DNA of 64,000 nucleotides. Origin: Antitrichia curtipendula. Taxonomy: Eukaryota; Streptophyta; Bryopsida; Hypnales; Leucodontaceae. This document shows, piece after piece, positions 24,500-37,479 of the stretch. Position 1 is the stretch's first letter, and every line of letters starts with the position of its first letter. Location of the stretch: NCBI GenBank assembly GCA_951230915.1, contig OX579634.1, forward strand, positions 15,712,725 to 15,776,724, read 5' to 3'. The position numbers were made by a program, and so were the translations under genes. Under the pieces are notes generated by a model, which saw nothing but the letters and a program-made list of their open reading frames with translations, was not told where the DNA came from and did not search any database.

Positions 24500-25035
24500 A
24501 TTGAGTCTCTTATTTAATTCTATTTCTACAGTATTCAAAAAGAAAAATGGCAAACTTAGTTTAGATTGACTGAAACAACATTTTCACTATTGGGATTGCT
24601 ATAATTAAATACCATCTAGAGTTATTTAGCAATCTACTTTTTTATTTTGTGTCAAACCTCCTCCCACTTACTGAGTTTTAAAAATGAAAAGAATGTTTTT
24701 TGGAAAGAGGTTTTCTAAGGGCTTACAACATAATGGAAAAAAAACTTTAGGTTTGCATGGTACTAGTAAAATTTTCCAAGAAATTCAAAGTTTATTAACA
24801 CCATTTGGAAATTTGCAAAATTACATTTATTTTCTCACTTCAAACTTTATAACCTTACAATTCATACCTTCAATGTTTATTGAAAATTTTACCACACATT
24901 GTCCTAGTAGTATAAAGCACGAGCATATAGTTTGATCTCAAAATGACCTTTTCTTTCTTTCTCATTTTTTTCTTTGCACTAAAAATGGCATTTTGGAGTG
25001 ACTTTGGTGAAATAAAAGTGACAAAGCCTTCAAAG
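24500..25035. mobile_element. Degenerate family-1 element fragment (copy H)
   Basis: The sequence follows the right half of family 1: a TTATTTAA..TC stretch, then GTTTAGATTG, TATTGGGATTGC, a CCCACTTACT segment and finally TTTGGAGTGACTTTGGTGAAA. Both ends are lost and there is no TTAA pair. It is older than the other copies. Confidence 0.45.
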
Positions 25036-27404
25036 ACTCTTTTGAGTAAATTCAAAGTCATTTTGAATCTTGAAATTTGTTCAAATATTTTAAAATACTT
25101 ATGCAAGATGGCATTGTATTGGTACAATTAGAAACCTTGATTATTAACACCTCTTTTTCATCAAATACCAAGAAATCAAATTATGGATATAAAATATCAA
25201 TAAATTGTTGTCATAAAATACTATTTATGTTTTATTGTTTATTGTAAGTTAAAGCTTAACTTAAAATTATGACCATAGTAAGGTCTAGAAAAAATGATTG
25301 AGCGGATGAAATTGCACATCTTGAAAAGAAATAATGATGTCTTGCAAGGATAAGAAAGACCCAAATGGGTTCATTGGACAATTTATGGATATAGAAAATT
25401 CAGTAGTTTGAAAATTCCCTTCGAAAGGCATGATTAACATTTAAATTTTTTTAAATTTTAAGCAATGCAAAAAGTGATCTTCACTAGAGTGATGACTGAT
25501 GAAGCTATTTACATCCATGAAAATGTATAAAGCCTATAAAATATAGATGAAAATGCATTTATTCATCCAAAATAAAGCAATACCATCTCAAGATTTAATA
25601 GCAATTTAGCAATTTCATTTATTGAAAGTCCCAAAACTTGATTAGAGAAATTTTGAATAATTAAAAAGTTTCAATGAATGTAAGAAAAAAGAGAAAAAAT
25701 AAAATAAAAATAAACAAACGCAAAATATATAAATAATAGTTTCCAATAATAGATACGTGTGACTGTAATTGAACATTGTAATTCCAAATACGTTACCATC
25801 TAACTTACAATGACAAATAAACCAAATTGAGTGTAGATTTGTAACTTTTTCATTCAAACAATGATAACACAAGCATCAATGGATAAAGTCCAAAAGTAGA
25901 TATACAAAAGTTGTAGTATGCCACATATAACACATTACTATGAAATTTTAAAGAAAAAATTAGTTGTGTTTTGAAAGAAATTTAATTTAAAAGTAAGCCA
26001 TGTCTAAAACTTGGTTTTCTACACCATAATTTGGAATTACTTCATATTTTGTCAATTTCTTTTTTGACCCCACTAAACACTTTTTGAGCCTTGACATGTT
26101 GGTATACATCATTTCAAATTGATGTACACAAAATTTGAAGGATGTTGACATTTATAGAATCTAAAATATTCACAATTTGGCAAACATGCAAATGATGTTC
26201 TAGGTTCCCATAATATTTGAATTTTTTTGGGAATTGAGAGCATGGAATTGCATTAGCCATTGTAGAGAGTATAGGTTGCAACATAAACCATTGTTACATC
26301 GTAATGCCCTTGCATTTGAAATATTTGTTGAATAGAACAATGTGTTCAATTTATATTTTAGAGAAGTATTATATGTTTTTAGGTTTAGATTTTTTATACA
26401 AAGACTAGAGTTTATGATGCACATTATTGATTCAATTAATTGAACAACTTGTTTTTGTTGACTAACCCTATAATGTCACTACAGATACTAGAAGTGTGAT
26501 AGATGGATGACAAAGAATCTTGCTATATAAGAGAAAAGTTTAGATATTCATGCTTGGAATTTTGTATGAAAAGGTGGGAGGTCTTGCCCAAAAGTTTGAC
26601 CTTCGATGAGTGCTCTTGGTTTTTTTAAGCAAATGATTCACACGGTACCCAAAGGATGATTTCCATGGTGACTAGCTCGTCCTTCTAGGGTTAAATAGGA
26701 TGCACTAGAAGGTGATGATGATTGAGGTGATGATGCCTACTTTATCTATAGACTTGATGATTGAGCAATGGCTTTGTATTTGTGTCATTGTTCTTTACTT
26801 GTCAAAGAGAGTAATTAAAAGTGATTGTCATTATAGTTATGTTGAGCTTTTGGTTATAATGTTGGATTTTGTTTTCTTCTTTGGGGGATGTGAGTGATCT
26901 TCCCAATGGTTGGAAAAAATTGGAGGCTAGTTCAAACTTAGCTTAGTGGAAATAGGAAAAAAATGGTTGCATTTCAAAAACAAAGGATGGAAAACCAGAA
27001 AAAAATTGTTAGGGATAGAAACCAACCGGTGCTCAAAAATTGAAGGATATTTCAACCACCTCCTTTCAACAATTGGTAGGTTTCAATTATCATGAGATAA
27101 TAATTAGTGGCTAATATCCGGAAGATGGCAAGATACCCAGTCGATGAAGGGTAAGATAACAATTTTGAAAGATAGGTATTTATACAGGAGGTGCAAGGTC
27201 TGGCCGTTCGAACCAAAGATTGACAAGAACAATGCTTTGCAATAGTCATCAACTTGATGCATTGCCCTAAATTGCTTGACTTGTACCAAATTGATGACTA
27301 TGCAGAGGAAAACATTAAGAAATGGCCATGCTTAACAACCAAGGAAGATGAAATTTTCAATTTATTAAAAACAAAGATTCAATAAGGAGAAACTCTAAAG
27401 AGCA

Positions 27405-27860
27405 AGAAGGCTACTTGAGAGCTTCAAATACATGGCCTTTGCATCCATTGGCCAAATTGAGCATGTGTATTCAGACCATGAATACACAAAGAAATCTCAC
27501 CTCATGTGGGAAGGACCTTTGCTTTCACCTAAATCTAATTACTGTCGAAGGGTTGCAAAGGAAGTTGTAAAAATAAAAAAGCATCATAATTATATGGTCA
27601 ATTGAAAGGCTCCAACCTTTGTATGAATTGGAGCAAATTTAAACATTAAAAAATAGACTAGCTCATCGAATGTGGAAGAGAAAATTTCAAAAAAAGAAGC
27701 AATATTTGGACAATCTAAAACTGTGAAGAGCAAAGTGGAAACATTGGAGCTTCAACATGCATGCAAATCCCGTTGACATCCATTAGCCAAATTGAAATGT
27801 GAATCTCGACTATGATTGAATATGCAGTGAATCTCCGCCAATGCAAAAAGGACCCTACAC
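27405..27860. repeat. Diverged direct duplication
   Basis: A stretch at about 27418-27535 (GAGCTTCAA..CATCCATTGGCCAAATTGA..AAGGACC) recurs at about 27747-27855 (GAGCTTCAA..CATCCATTAGCCAAATTGA..AAGGACC), an offset of about 330 bp. The similarity is patchy, so this is an old duplication. Confidence 0.45.
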
Positions 27861-28582
27861 CAAAACCAAAGTTGCAATATTCATTAGTACTTTCAGTTTG
27901 AAATTGACTTTTCAGCCGGTGTCAATTTGAGTTTGGAGGACATTGGCAGTGAAGAATTGATATTGTAGGAAATTAAGCACATTGAGGTCGAGAGGATGAC
28001 CATTGAAGAAAAACAGGTGCATTTCTTTCCGTGGAAGGAATCTGAACCCCCCCGGGGGAGCTCCAACAATTTCCCGAACACTGGATCTTCCAGGGAAGGG
28101 ACTTGCTGAAGTCCTTGCATTGATGATTGCAACTGTTGTCAGTTTTACGTTGGGGTGCCGCGTTTGTTTCCTCCAGTTTTTACAACAGATCTTGCTATTG
28201 TCGCTCAGGTACGTACGTACGTGCTGAAGGAGACATGTTCATACGCTTCTTGACACTTTGACAGTATTAAAATGGCTTCAGTTGTCCATGCAGCACACTC
28301 AGTTCAGTGTCTGTGTCGATCATCGTGATGTTGACCTTGAAGCACTCCGAATCACGCACAGTTGCTTTCTAATCGTCATGAAGAAGCGCGAAAGTCTGTT
28401 GGTTAGCTCAAGTGTTATGCAATTCAACTGCAGGCAAGAAATGCACAGCTAGGATTGGTCTCGGCTTCCAAGGAAGTTGGTGAACCTTGCTGCTTTCCAA
28501 TAGGGAAGATCATATCCACCGCAAGCTAGTGTTCTCAAGAGTGGTCTATTCTTGTTGCTGACCCAGTAAGAATATTACATTC

Positions 28583-28890
28583 ACAAGGGGCTCACATTGC
28601 GTTCCCTGTGAGTTCCCTGTGGAGAAAAGAAGGAGAATTCCCGGTGTTCTCTTTGTTCCTTAGGCACACCAAGAATTTTTCTCACATTGGGAAAAGTGGG
28701 ACACACCGGGAAACTACATTACTACACCGGAAATTCAATAACTACACCATAAGCGAAGAAAACTACACTACTACACCGAGAAATTGAGGAGTGCTGAAAG
28801 ACCTCATAGGTAAGTCACAGGTAAACTTGCACACTTTCCTGGTGTGTCCCACTTTTCTCGGTGTGTTCTCCCGCAGGGAACCGTATATGA
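28583..28890. repeat. Imperfect inverted repeat (possible MITE)
   Basis: AAGTGGGACACACCGGGAAA near 28695 is matched by the inverted TTTCCTGGTGTGTCCCACTT near 28836. The flanks carry a second inverted pair around CACAGGGAA / TTCCCTGTG. The centre has repeated ACTACAC(C/T) phrases. No clear target duplication was found. Confidence 0.5.
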
Positions 28891-29509
28891 GTTTCCTGTG
28901 ATTTAGAGATTTGGTTCATCCAATACCTTTCTCAATGTGTATGTGTAATGAAACTAACAAATTATCAACTGAAATCACTCGGCGGTGACATGCAGGGCTG
29001 GGGGAAAATCGACGGACACCGCTCATAGCTAGTGTGTTGTTATCCCCGGTTGTTATCGAGCCTGGCAGAATATTGTACGTCATTCCTGTGGAAATGAAAG
29101 AACTGACAATGGGAAGCTAGTTCCTAATTTGATTTTCTTTGTTTTCCTTGTTCTTGGCAGCGTCGACGTCGTTTCTTCCAGGCCTTCTCCCGTTTAGCAT
29201 TCATCTCGAAGCATTTTATCTGATCCTGTCGCGTCTTGTCGATCACACGAGGTTTTTTTCGATCACTACTGCACTGAAAACTGCCTACTGTAAGTATTCT
29301 CGACTTCTCCGATCCAAGAATGGCACTCCGAAGTACTGTAGGAGTTAGCCTTTCCATCGTTTTGTAGGCACCTGTGTACGTGCAGATGATCTACAGTACA
29401 GTACAGTGGTGGTCGGCGGAGCAGGCCTACAAGATGTACGATTCTTGCCTTTTCTAAATCTTCTGCAGTCATTTCTCGGTGCTTTTGATGTTGAAGCTTT
29501 TGTGCCGAC

Positions 29510-29797
29510 TGAATTTACCCTTTATGAGCTGATTGCTTTTTCAGGGAAGCTAAACTTCTTGAAACAATTTTCAGTAAATTTTACTAGGAAGAAAAATGGA
29601 ATTGGCATCTAACCCAAGTCATTTCATATTTTTCGGACCTTCGTGGAATTAGTTACAAATTTTTGAAGTTGAAACTCAGTGGCTTCTAAAAGCGACCCCT
29701 TCCTGAAATGTACAATGTTGGTACATTGAAGAGTATAAAATGTACCTCTGTGTTAGAAGTTGCTTTTAGAGCCAAGTCGCTTTTAGAGACACCTACC
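29510..29797. mobile_element. Copy of the GGTAGG-type MITE, left end lost
   Basis: It matches the element at 55963-56247 over almost its full length (GAGCTGATTGC, then CAGGGAAGCTAAACT, AAAATGGAATTGGCATCTAA and a GTACATTGAAGA segment). The right end CCTACC is followed by TTAT, a changed TTAA. The left terminal repeat is not recognisable. Confidence 0.65.
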
Positions 29798-29869
29798 TTA
29801 TTTGGCGATAAGAGGCTTCAAAAATTGACTTTTGTATTTCCCTGGAAAATTGGGAAAAAATCACTGGTA

Positions 29870-30895
29870 TTATCTTACAATTAAAAAGTCATGGTGTATT
29901 CTGGTTGGGAATTCCTCTTTGCATTCCCTTTTTGGTTCACATTCAATTTATGACTAGACTCAATAAGCAATTCAAAGAAGTTTGAATCCTCAAAGAGCCC
30001 CTCAAGGATTTACATGCAAAGCTATTTATTGAAGGCTAGAGATGATAGCCTATGTATACAAATATATACAAATTTTTGTCACTATTTTGTATGAGTTTCA
30101 TTAGGTATAGTATCCAAGAATTTGTCAAAATAAATAATTAACTCATAGTATGAAGGGCTCAAATGACAAAAAGTACCCAATGTTTCATTGTCTAATAAGA
30201 AGCATTTCATTTTGCAAAAATCATGAGCGTCCAATGTCCATGAACTTTTCAAAATACAAAATTCATTCATAGTACCAATGACTCAAATGACAAGAAGTAC
30301 CTAATAAATGTCTCATTGTCCAATAAGAAGCAATTCATTGCGCAAACATCATTGAGCCACTAATACTTAGTTGCATCAAATTTATCCTTCTCTATATAAA
30401 ATATTCCCTCAATGTACTAAACATTTGAATGATAAGAAGTATCTAATGTCCCATTGTCCTATAGAAGGCACGCAATTATGCTTCATGATGTCACAAAAAT
30501 GTAAATAACAAAATAGGAAAAAATATCATTCCGTCCTTGATAAGTACGCATTTAAATCCAAATAAGGTCTCCAATCAAGGCCATCCTAGAGGGTATTTTG
30601 GGCCATTTTGAAGGCTCATGAAGGTGTAATGTGTTTATAACCAATTTTCTAGAGCGGGGTGGTCACAATGAATTGCTACATTGTGCTTTGTCATTGGTTA
30701 ATACAAATGCAAATATCGTAGTCTTAAAGTATGGGGAAAAATATGTTTGTACAACAATGACTCCCTCTAATAGCTTTAGCTAGTGGGCACTCCCTCTAAT
30801 AGCTTTAGCTAGTGGGCACTCCTATATAAATTTTGATACACAATGAAATTTAAAAATAATTATGGTTTTGTTTGAAATGAAACAAAATAATCTGC
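29870..30895. repeat. Dispersed repeat, copy 1
   Basis: Two blocks, about 29880-30000 and about 30600-30895, match 40835-40945 and 41325-41565 in the same order and orientation. The spacing between blocks differs. No coding sequence or terminal repeats were identified, so it may be part of an unrecognised retroelement. Confidence 0.6.
30759..30816. repeat. Perfect 29-bp tandem duplication
   Basis: A unit starting ACTCCCTCTAATAGCTTTAG occurs twice without a difference. The second dispersed copy (about 41464-41495) has only one unit, so the duplication arose after the copies separated. Confidence 0.9.
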
Positions 30896-31873
30896 ACTAG
30901 AAACACAATGACTGAAACAACAAAAATGTAGCTGAAATTTGTTGTTTATTTCAATCATTTTAGACTTATTGTTATAGACAAAATCAAACTAAAAAGTATT
31001 GTTATTTTCCATTCATTTGATCATGCCATATAGGAGTTCTAAATTGGTTCAAGTATATGCATGGTGGTCATTTTAGACCATAAATACAAGGATATAGTAC
31101 ACGTCTTAACTCACATTTCAAGAAAAAATAACCCATGTACAAGATGCATGCATTTACATCACGGTGAGTACATTTGAACCATTCTAGAACCCTCTTAGTG
31201 CAAGATGATTTGGAGTATGTTAAAAAACTCTATTGTCTTTGAAAATTGACGTAATGGAGAATTTCATTAAAATGGTGGTATTCCATGTGCCATTTTCAGA
31301 CCGCCCAGTCTAAACTGTGAAGGTGCCATCTAGGAAAGATATAGATTTTAGACAATGCGGTTTGAATTGTCAAAGTGACATCTAAGACAAGTGTAGATTT
31401 CAAAAATCTATGACCATTGTATATTTTAGACCGCGCAGTATATAGTAAACAAGTAATGTTTGTGACATATGTAAAACTTGTCAAAAGTTGCATTGATAAG
31501 TTAGAGCCTTTGGAATCAAATAGACAACGTGTAGCTAGGGATCTAGTCATGATAAGTTACTCAATCCAACTCACAAATGTTGGAAGAGATGAGTGTTGAT
31601 GCTAATTCATTCTTCATTTTTCACAAATTTGATGAAAAATAAGGCAAAAGTATCCATTTTCATTCCCCCCTTTAATGTTGACAAAAATACCATAAACATC
31701 TCTCAAAATGTTCCAAGATGACTTTGACTTTGATCCTAGATAGATGAGACATATCACCAAGGTACTTTGCCAAAAAAAATCTGATTTATGAACAAATAGG
31801 TACATTCTTCATCTCTACAATAATCTTGAAAGTCATCCATCAACCATTTTTTGGCTACTATGGCATTACAAGG
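30896..31873. other. Gene-free region
   Basis: AT-rich. A loose direct repeat of about 57 bp is visible at 31300-31440 (CAGACCG..TCTAA..GCCATCTA / GACATCTAAGACAAGTGTAGA). No supported gene. Confidence 0.4.
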
Positions 31874-31877
31874 TTAC

Positions 31878-32820
31878 TCCCCCCCTAAAGAACCAAATTG
31901 CATTTTGGGGGGCAATGTAGCAATTTTGAGCAGCTCACTACAAATGGATTTTTTCTTTTTTTTCTTTGAAAGTTTCACACAACATGTACCCAAGGAGTAA
32001 CTTCAAGGCCCCAAAAAATTCATAACTTTTGATTACATGACTAAAAAGTTATTGCATGATATGTAATTTTTTTCCCAATTGCAACCAATCTAGACAACTC
32101 AAATAAATTCTTTTAAAAATCAGTTTTTTAGGAAATAAATTTTTTAATTGGTTTTCAAGATGTATATATTTGTAGAAAGCTTTGAAGTCATTCTATTTTG
32201 ATCAATGAGTCAAAAATTATGAGGAGTTTTAGTTTGTGGTTAGTTATGGAACTTGTAGCCCAAAATAAACTTTAAGGTCCTTCATTTAACTCAATTTTAA
32301 ATATTTTTTGAAAAAAACAATCATAGGATGTAGATTGTTTATTACAACATTAGAACCATTGGGATTGACATTTTACAATTCCATAATTAAATTCTTATCA
32401 ATTTATTATTTTTGAATCATTCTCTACTTCTTTCTACTTACTATTTTTTTCCTATATGTTGTACAATTCCAAATGATTTGAAAATTTTCAAGCATGTAGC
32501 TAAATTCCCTTTAAGAATGAATCCAAAGGAGCACCACCAACATGGACATTTTTTCATTAAAATGTGACATTGTGAAGTGCAACTGCCCAGTTTTTTGTAG
32601 GGCCAAAAAAATGATTTCTATTAACTCAAACACTAATATCTTACAATTCACATGGGAAAAATTTCATAAATTTTTTCTACATCTTACCAAACCAACGTAC
32701 TACAAGATCCTACATTTACATATGTTCAAAAGTATTTTATTTTCTAAGATTTGGTACTCGTATTAGTAATGGCAATTCTTGAGCAATTTTTGTGAAAACA
32801 TAGTCAAAAACCTTTAGGGG
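31878..32820. mobile_element. TTAA-type element (family 1, copy E), ends worn
   Basis: A 943-bp copy following C throughout. The left flank TTAC (31874-31877) and right flank CTAA (32821-32824) are each one change from TTAA. The terminal sequences CCCCCCTAAAGAACC and CCTTTAGGGG remain clear. No ORF of note. Confidence 0.75.
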
Positions 32821-33077
32821 CTAAACCATCCTTGTGAGCTGTCTCCGATTTTTTACATGGTGCAACATCAGTATAGAGTAATAGAGTATTTAGTGAATGA
32901 TTTTGGATACTCACAAAGGAGCTTCAAAAATGCACCAAATAAGAACACTTTAGAGCTTCTTTACATCTTTGGATTGAAAATTCACAGAAAATACCAAATC
33001 CTCCAAAAAGTATATCTTTTTTTAATTTAAATTTTTAAAATTTTTTTACAAGCGAAAAAAAATCCCTAATTATAATT

Positions 33078-33081
<4 letters not shown>

Positions 33082-33135
<54 letters not shown>
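33082..33135. repeat. (TA)n microsatellite
   Basis: About 54 bases of uninterrupted TA. Confidence 0.95.
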
Positions 33136-33139
<4 letters not shown>

Positions 33140-33362
33140 AATACATCATCAGCTTAAATGAATGGTTTTAGAGCTTTTACTACCTTAAAATGAACAACAC
33201 TCTAACTGAAATTCAAAACCATCCAAAAAAAGTTGCGTTGATAAGCTCAAACATCAAACAATATAAGGTACATGCACCTAAAAAGAGACACTCTCTTAAT
33301 TGCGAGACTTGTAGATAGGTGCCGCGATTAGGAGAGTGTTTTTTGTAGGTGCACAGACCTTA

Positions 33363-33717
33363 GAGCATCCCACCCTGTCTTGTAAAAAGGATGACTTGTT
33401 GCCTCTAGCTTGCAAAATTGTCCCACCCGTCTTGCATAATGGATGAACTTCTTAAGAGGCCCAGCCAAAAGCTTCCAGTGGCTTGCAAAATCGGGCTCTT
33501 TTGCAAGCCAAAGGGCGGCTTGCAAATCGCATGAGACAAGCACCTTTTGCACTTTTTCAACAAACAAGGACCTGATCCGTGAATGTGGACATAGCTGATT
33601 GGGTGGCAATGATCTCTTAAGAGACCATGGGTAGGGCGACCCATCTTCCCCGGCTTGCAAACTGGATTGACCGGCTTGCAAATTGCCTTCCGTTTTGTAG
33701 GACGGGTGGTGATGCTC
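33363..33717. mobile_element. PIF/Harbinger-like MITE with GAGCATC ends
   Basis: A 355-bp element. The left end GAGCATCCCACCCTGTCTTG and the inverted right end GAGCATCACCACCCGTCCTA match well. TTA flanks both sides (33360-33362 and 33718-33720). The interior repeats GCTTGCAAA at least five times. GAGCATC-type ends with a TTA/TAA duplication are common for plant Harbinger-type MITEs. Confidence 0.75.
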
Positions 33718-34213
33718 TTAGAGCCGCATCATCGTGTGGCCCCGAGAAGTGACTCAATCCAGCGGAGAGATGAGTGTTTGGGAGTGTCCACAAGGACAGC
33801 AGCCATGGTGGACTGTGGTGGACTGTGACTCACGTCTGACTCAGCCACCATGTGAAGAACCCCGTTTTGTAGGGGCAGGGCCTTGGATCAGAACCAATTG
33901 CTTTTCCAGTGAAAAAGCTCCGAGCCAATGACACGGCGACAGACAACTCTTTGGCCATCCAACCGTTTTTCTGGTGCTGCCGAAATGGTTCAGTTCAGTT
34001 GGTCAGGCTCGAAGCAATGGATTAATTGTTGTCACACCCACTTTTCACGACAAAGCTACTTCAGCTTCTACTGCACATGTTCTACAGAGAGGGTTTTGTT
34101 TTCACGTGTTTTACTCAAGCACGGAACTGCAGCAGCAGCCTTACACGATTGATGCATTCAAAGACGATGGCATGGCATTCATGGGCTTTATAGAATTAAG
34201 TTAGTTCAGGGTA

Positions 34214-34353
34214 GAGCAGCCCCACACAGCTACACGGGGAAGCAAGCAACACTGTCAAGGTTCTGCACCATTGATCTTCTAAGATCAATGGTGCATAAGA
34301 TCAATGGCGCAGTGAACCTTGGCAGTGTTGCTTCCCTGTGTATATGCCAAGAG
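34214..34353. mobile_element. Fold-back element with GAGCAGCCCC end
   Basis: The arms are about 34243-34280 (GAAGCAAGCAACACTGTCAA .. CACCATTGATCTT) and the inverse at about 34280-34335 (AAGATCAATGG .. CCTTGGCAGTGTTGCTTCC). The outer ends are less alike. It is related to the neighbour at 34370-34525. Confidence 0.55.
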
Positions 34354-34369
34354 CAAACGCGACCAATAA

Positions 34370-34525
34370 GAGCAGCCCCACAGCAACACGCCGAAGCAAC
34401 ATGTTGAAGCAACACTGTGAAGCAAATCGATGGAGGACATTCTTCATGGTTAGAAGATCAATGGTGCAGAACTTTTATAGTGTTGCTTCAAAGTGTTGCT
34501 TCAAGGTGTTGTTGTTGGAATGCTT
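34370..34525. mobile_element. Small MITE with GAGCAGCCCC end, TAA-flanked
   Basis: A 156-bp element flanked by TAA (34367-34369 and 34526-34528). The left end GAGCAGCCCCACAGCAACAC faces the right end GTTGTTGTTGGAATGCTT. The inner AGCAACACTGTGAAGC / GCTTCAAAGTGTTGCTTC arms pair. It also shares TTAGAAGATCAATGGTGCAG with the preceding fold-back. Confidence 0.6.
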
Positions 34526-34528
34526 TAA

Positions 34529-37479
34529 AGGTATTGCAATGGGTGTTTTACTCTTTGTTTCTTAGCTGATATTTAGGATTTAGGAAAATGCAAAGACCTG
34601 ACTTGTGGATTAAAATAATGGCTTGGAATTGGCGACAATTCTACTGTGCCTTCTCAGTCTAAGAAGTAAAAAATACTTATGTGTCGTCCGAAGATGAAGA
34701 GTGTGTGTTTGGGTGATTGTACTAATTCATTCAAAGTGGGAGTAGTTAACAACTGCTACTAACATGTAAGAAATATTAGCATCAGCAAGGCTAATAAGTG
34801 CATTTCTAGCAAAAAATTGTTGCTTAAGGAATATCTTTCTAATTAAAAACTAGATGTCTACAAAATTTTATTGGCTTAGTCTTTTGGACAAAGACTATGA
34901 CATCAACTCTCTGGTTTTTGAATCCGAATTTCCAAATCCTATCTACAACCACATTCATATTGTACAATGTGGTTAGGGTTTGGTTGGAGGGAATAGAGCT
35001 TCATATTCTCACCGTTCTTGTTTATATGCAAACATGTATGAAGAGGTTTTGTTACTACAGAGTGCTCCAAATGCAGGTAGATGGCTAGTTCCAACATGTA
35101 TTTAAAATCCTAATTTTAAAGATTCAAGTAAGCATATAAGAAATGGAGAAGAGTGTCGTGTTTGAATTGACTTATACAACAAGTTTCCAAAGCCTTTTTA
35201 TCTTTTCACATACCAATAGTGATAGTAGACTAATATGTTATAATGAATTAGTTACTCAATTATCAATAATCTTATCAATTATCAATTCCCAATCATCATA
35301 CAAAGGGTTGTATAAGGTTTCACAAAATCTCAATGGGCTAAAAGTTCAACAATTATCATTCGTACAAAATTGCTGTTACATACTAAGATGCTTTTTGGAT
35401 TTTATAGATTCTTTCATGTCTATTCAATTGATCCACCATACTGTATGTATTCTCTCTGTCATTCTTATAACTCTACATAATAAGTATAGCCTACAGTGAT
35501 AAAAATGAAATCAGTCCTAGAAGGATAGTCTACAACATGTCATCCATTTTCTAAACCCATGTTCATTTTAAGATCATGATGAAAGGCAATCTAATTTGCT
35601 TGGGTACTTTGTCATCCAAATATTGATCATGAAGATTTAAACATGACTAGAATTGATAGTCCATATTCGACGAGTCCAACATTAGTTTATATAAAACTAG
35701 ATAAGTAAAAGAAAACATATAGAGTATGGGACATTGTATTTATTTTGGACTATCTATTACAAACAATCAACCTTTGGAAAGATCTTTGCGACAATAGTGT
35801 AGGAAACTTGGAGATTTTTCTTACTTCATTTTGCCAAATCCATCCAAGTGAAGGCTAAGAATTTGCCAAATTTTTATTATCATAGTAAATTGTGAAAAAA
35901 TAGTATAAGCTGGTGTCTTTTATCTTGCAAACAATAACTACACTGCATAGGGATATTAAGGGGACCAAAAAACTAAAGGGACTTATTGTAGAAAATTGTA
36001 GGTGTTCGAAACATGATGTACAACCCCCATACACTTCAAAAACTCTGTTGATGTACAATCAAGGTAGATATTTATATACAACCAAGGTAGATACTTATAT
36101 AATGTGTAATGTCGATTAATTAGTATCGGTCCCCTTAAACCCCCTCTTCAGTGTGCATGCCTGGTGGGCAAAAAGTTTACCCTGGCATGGGAGAGGATCA
36201 CACGTGGACAAAGAGATCCAAAACCTACCAAACTCAGCTGAACTAAACTAAGTGTAGACCTCTACAGAAGCTCAAAGGCCGCAGTAAGTAAGTACTCCCC
36301 ACGCCAAATTCTCCCCCAAGCTGCATCCACACTTTAGAAACAAAAAGAGCTCTGAAATCCTCCGCCGCCACTGTCCTCTTGTCATTCCTCTGGTAAACCA
36401 GTCCATGGCTTGGATTACAACGTGCAATCTTCGGGAACTGATGCAAATCTCTGGTACACCATACGTTGCAACCATTCTTTGTACGTGAGTTGCAGGATTT
36501 CTTGCACAGCTGGTGTTTTGGATTATCTGTTGAAGGTGTTTATGGGTTTCGCAAGTTTGGAGCGAGGTGGGTGTTTCTTGCATGTGTTTTGTTAGGTGTG
36601 CGTCGTCGTTGTTGTTGTTGTTGAAGGGATGCTGGATTGCCTTGTTTTGTTTTATACGTACTCTGAGAGATTCTTTTTGATATGGGTGCGTCCGGACAAT
36701 CCGCGGGCACCGTTTCAGTGAAGAGCTATCTGCTAGTTCGTATAGTTGCAACGAAGCTTTCCAACAGCTGATTTGCAGCCATGCAGAGAGTGAGACTTGT
36801 GGGGGGGGGTGGTGGTGCAATACGCGTGAGCATTAGGTCTACGGTCAATTGCTTAAACCCCACCATCTCTGAAGGAAAGGTGGTGTATAAAGTAAACAGA
36901 CAGATAGGAGAGGAAGACGACGAAGTTGATGGTCTTCGCTGCTTATTATCCGTGAGAGTGCAACCGTCGAGCTTGATGTCGTCTTCTCCGGAAACCTCCA
37001 ACACTCTTAGCTATGACTTGAACAATTTCATGTGAAGGCATTGCATTTCCCGACCCTATGGGGGAGTTCTGAGTTCTGAGGGAGTTGTGTAGACTCTTCA
37101 TATCTGAAATTCAAGGTGTGTTGTGTTCTCTTCCTGCAGAGTTCGCTTACTTTAGCGGCTACAGCTTTACCTTTCGGGAACAGTTAAAGCTATCGCCATG
37201 ATGCTGCAGCAACGAAACTGTCCTCCAGCTTCAAATCCTGGGTGCTCTTGCACACATGTCGGCGATTCTTGTTAGGTTGAGAAACTCGGGAACACAAAGA
37301 CTGGCGGCGCGTTGGAAAAGGTTGACGGAAAATCGAGAATAGTGGAGTACCCTGAGAACGCCAACAATCAACGTAACTGCTTGTCCACAGGGTTTAGGGT
37401 TTTAGTTCAACTGGAAGCCTGAGAGAGCACCCTCTCCAGCATTTGAATGTGAGTTGTTGTTTGCCAAGACTCTGGTGCC
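34529..37479. other. Gene-free region and putative upstream region of the transporter gene
   Basis: 34.5-36.1 kb is AT-rich with nothing recognised. 36.2-37.48 kb is richer in G+C and may hold the promoter and 5' leader of the amino acid transporter. It contains a (GTT)n run near 36610 and a 9-G run near 36801. ORFs of 60-180 residues on both strands here overlap one another and match no family I recognise. Confidence 0.4.

Larger units (their letters stand above)
25036..29505. other. Gene-free region
   Basis: Mostly AT-rich to 27 kb; 27.9-29.5 kb has a more balanced composition. ORFs of 60-80 residues in the latter part (for example 28003-28227 and 29139-29348) resemble no family I know and may be chance. 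The better-defined repeats inside are listed separately. Confidence 0.4.

Noticed and set aside
36272..36820. 182-residue minus-strand ORF starting MHHHPPPQ
   Set aside because: It has no recognisable domain, overlaps ORFs on the other strand, and sits in the likely upstream region of the transporter gene.
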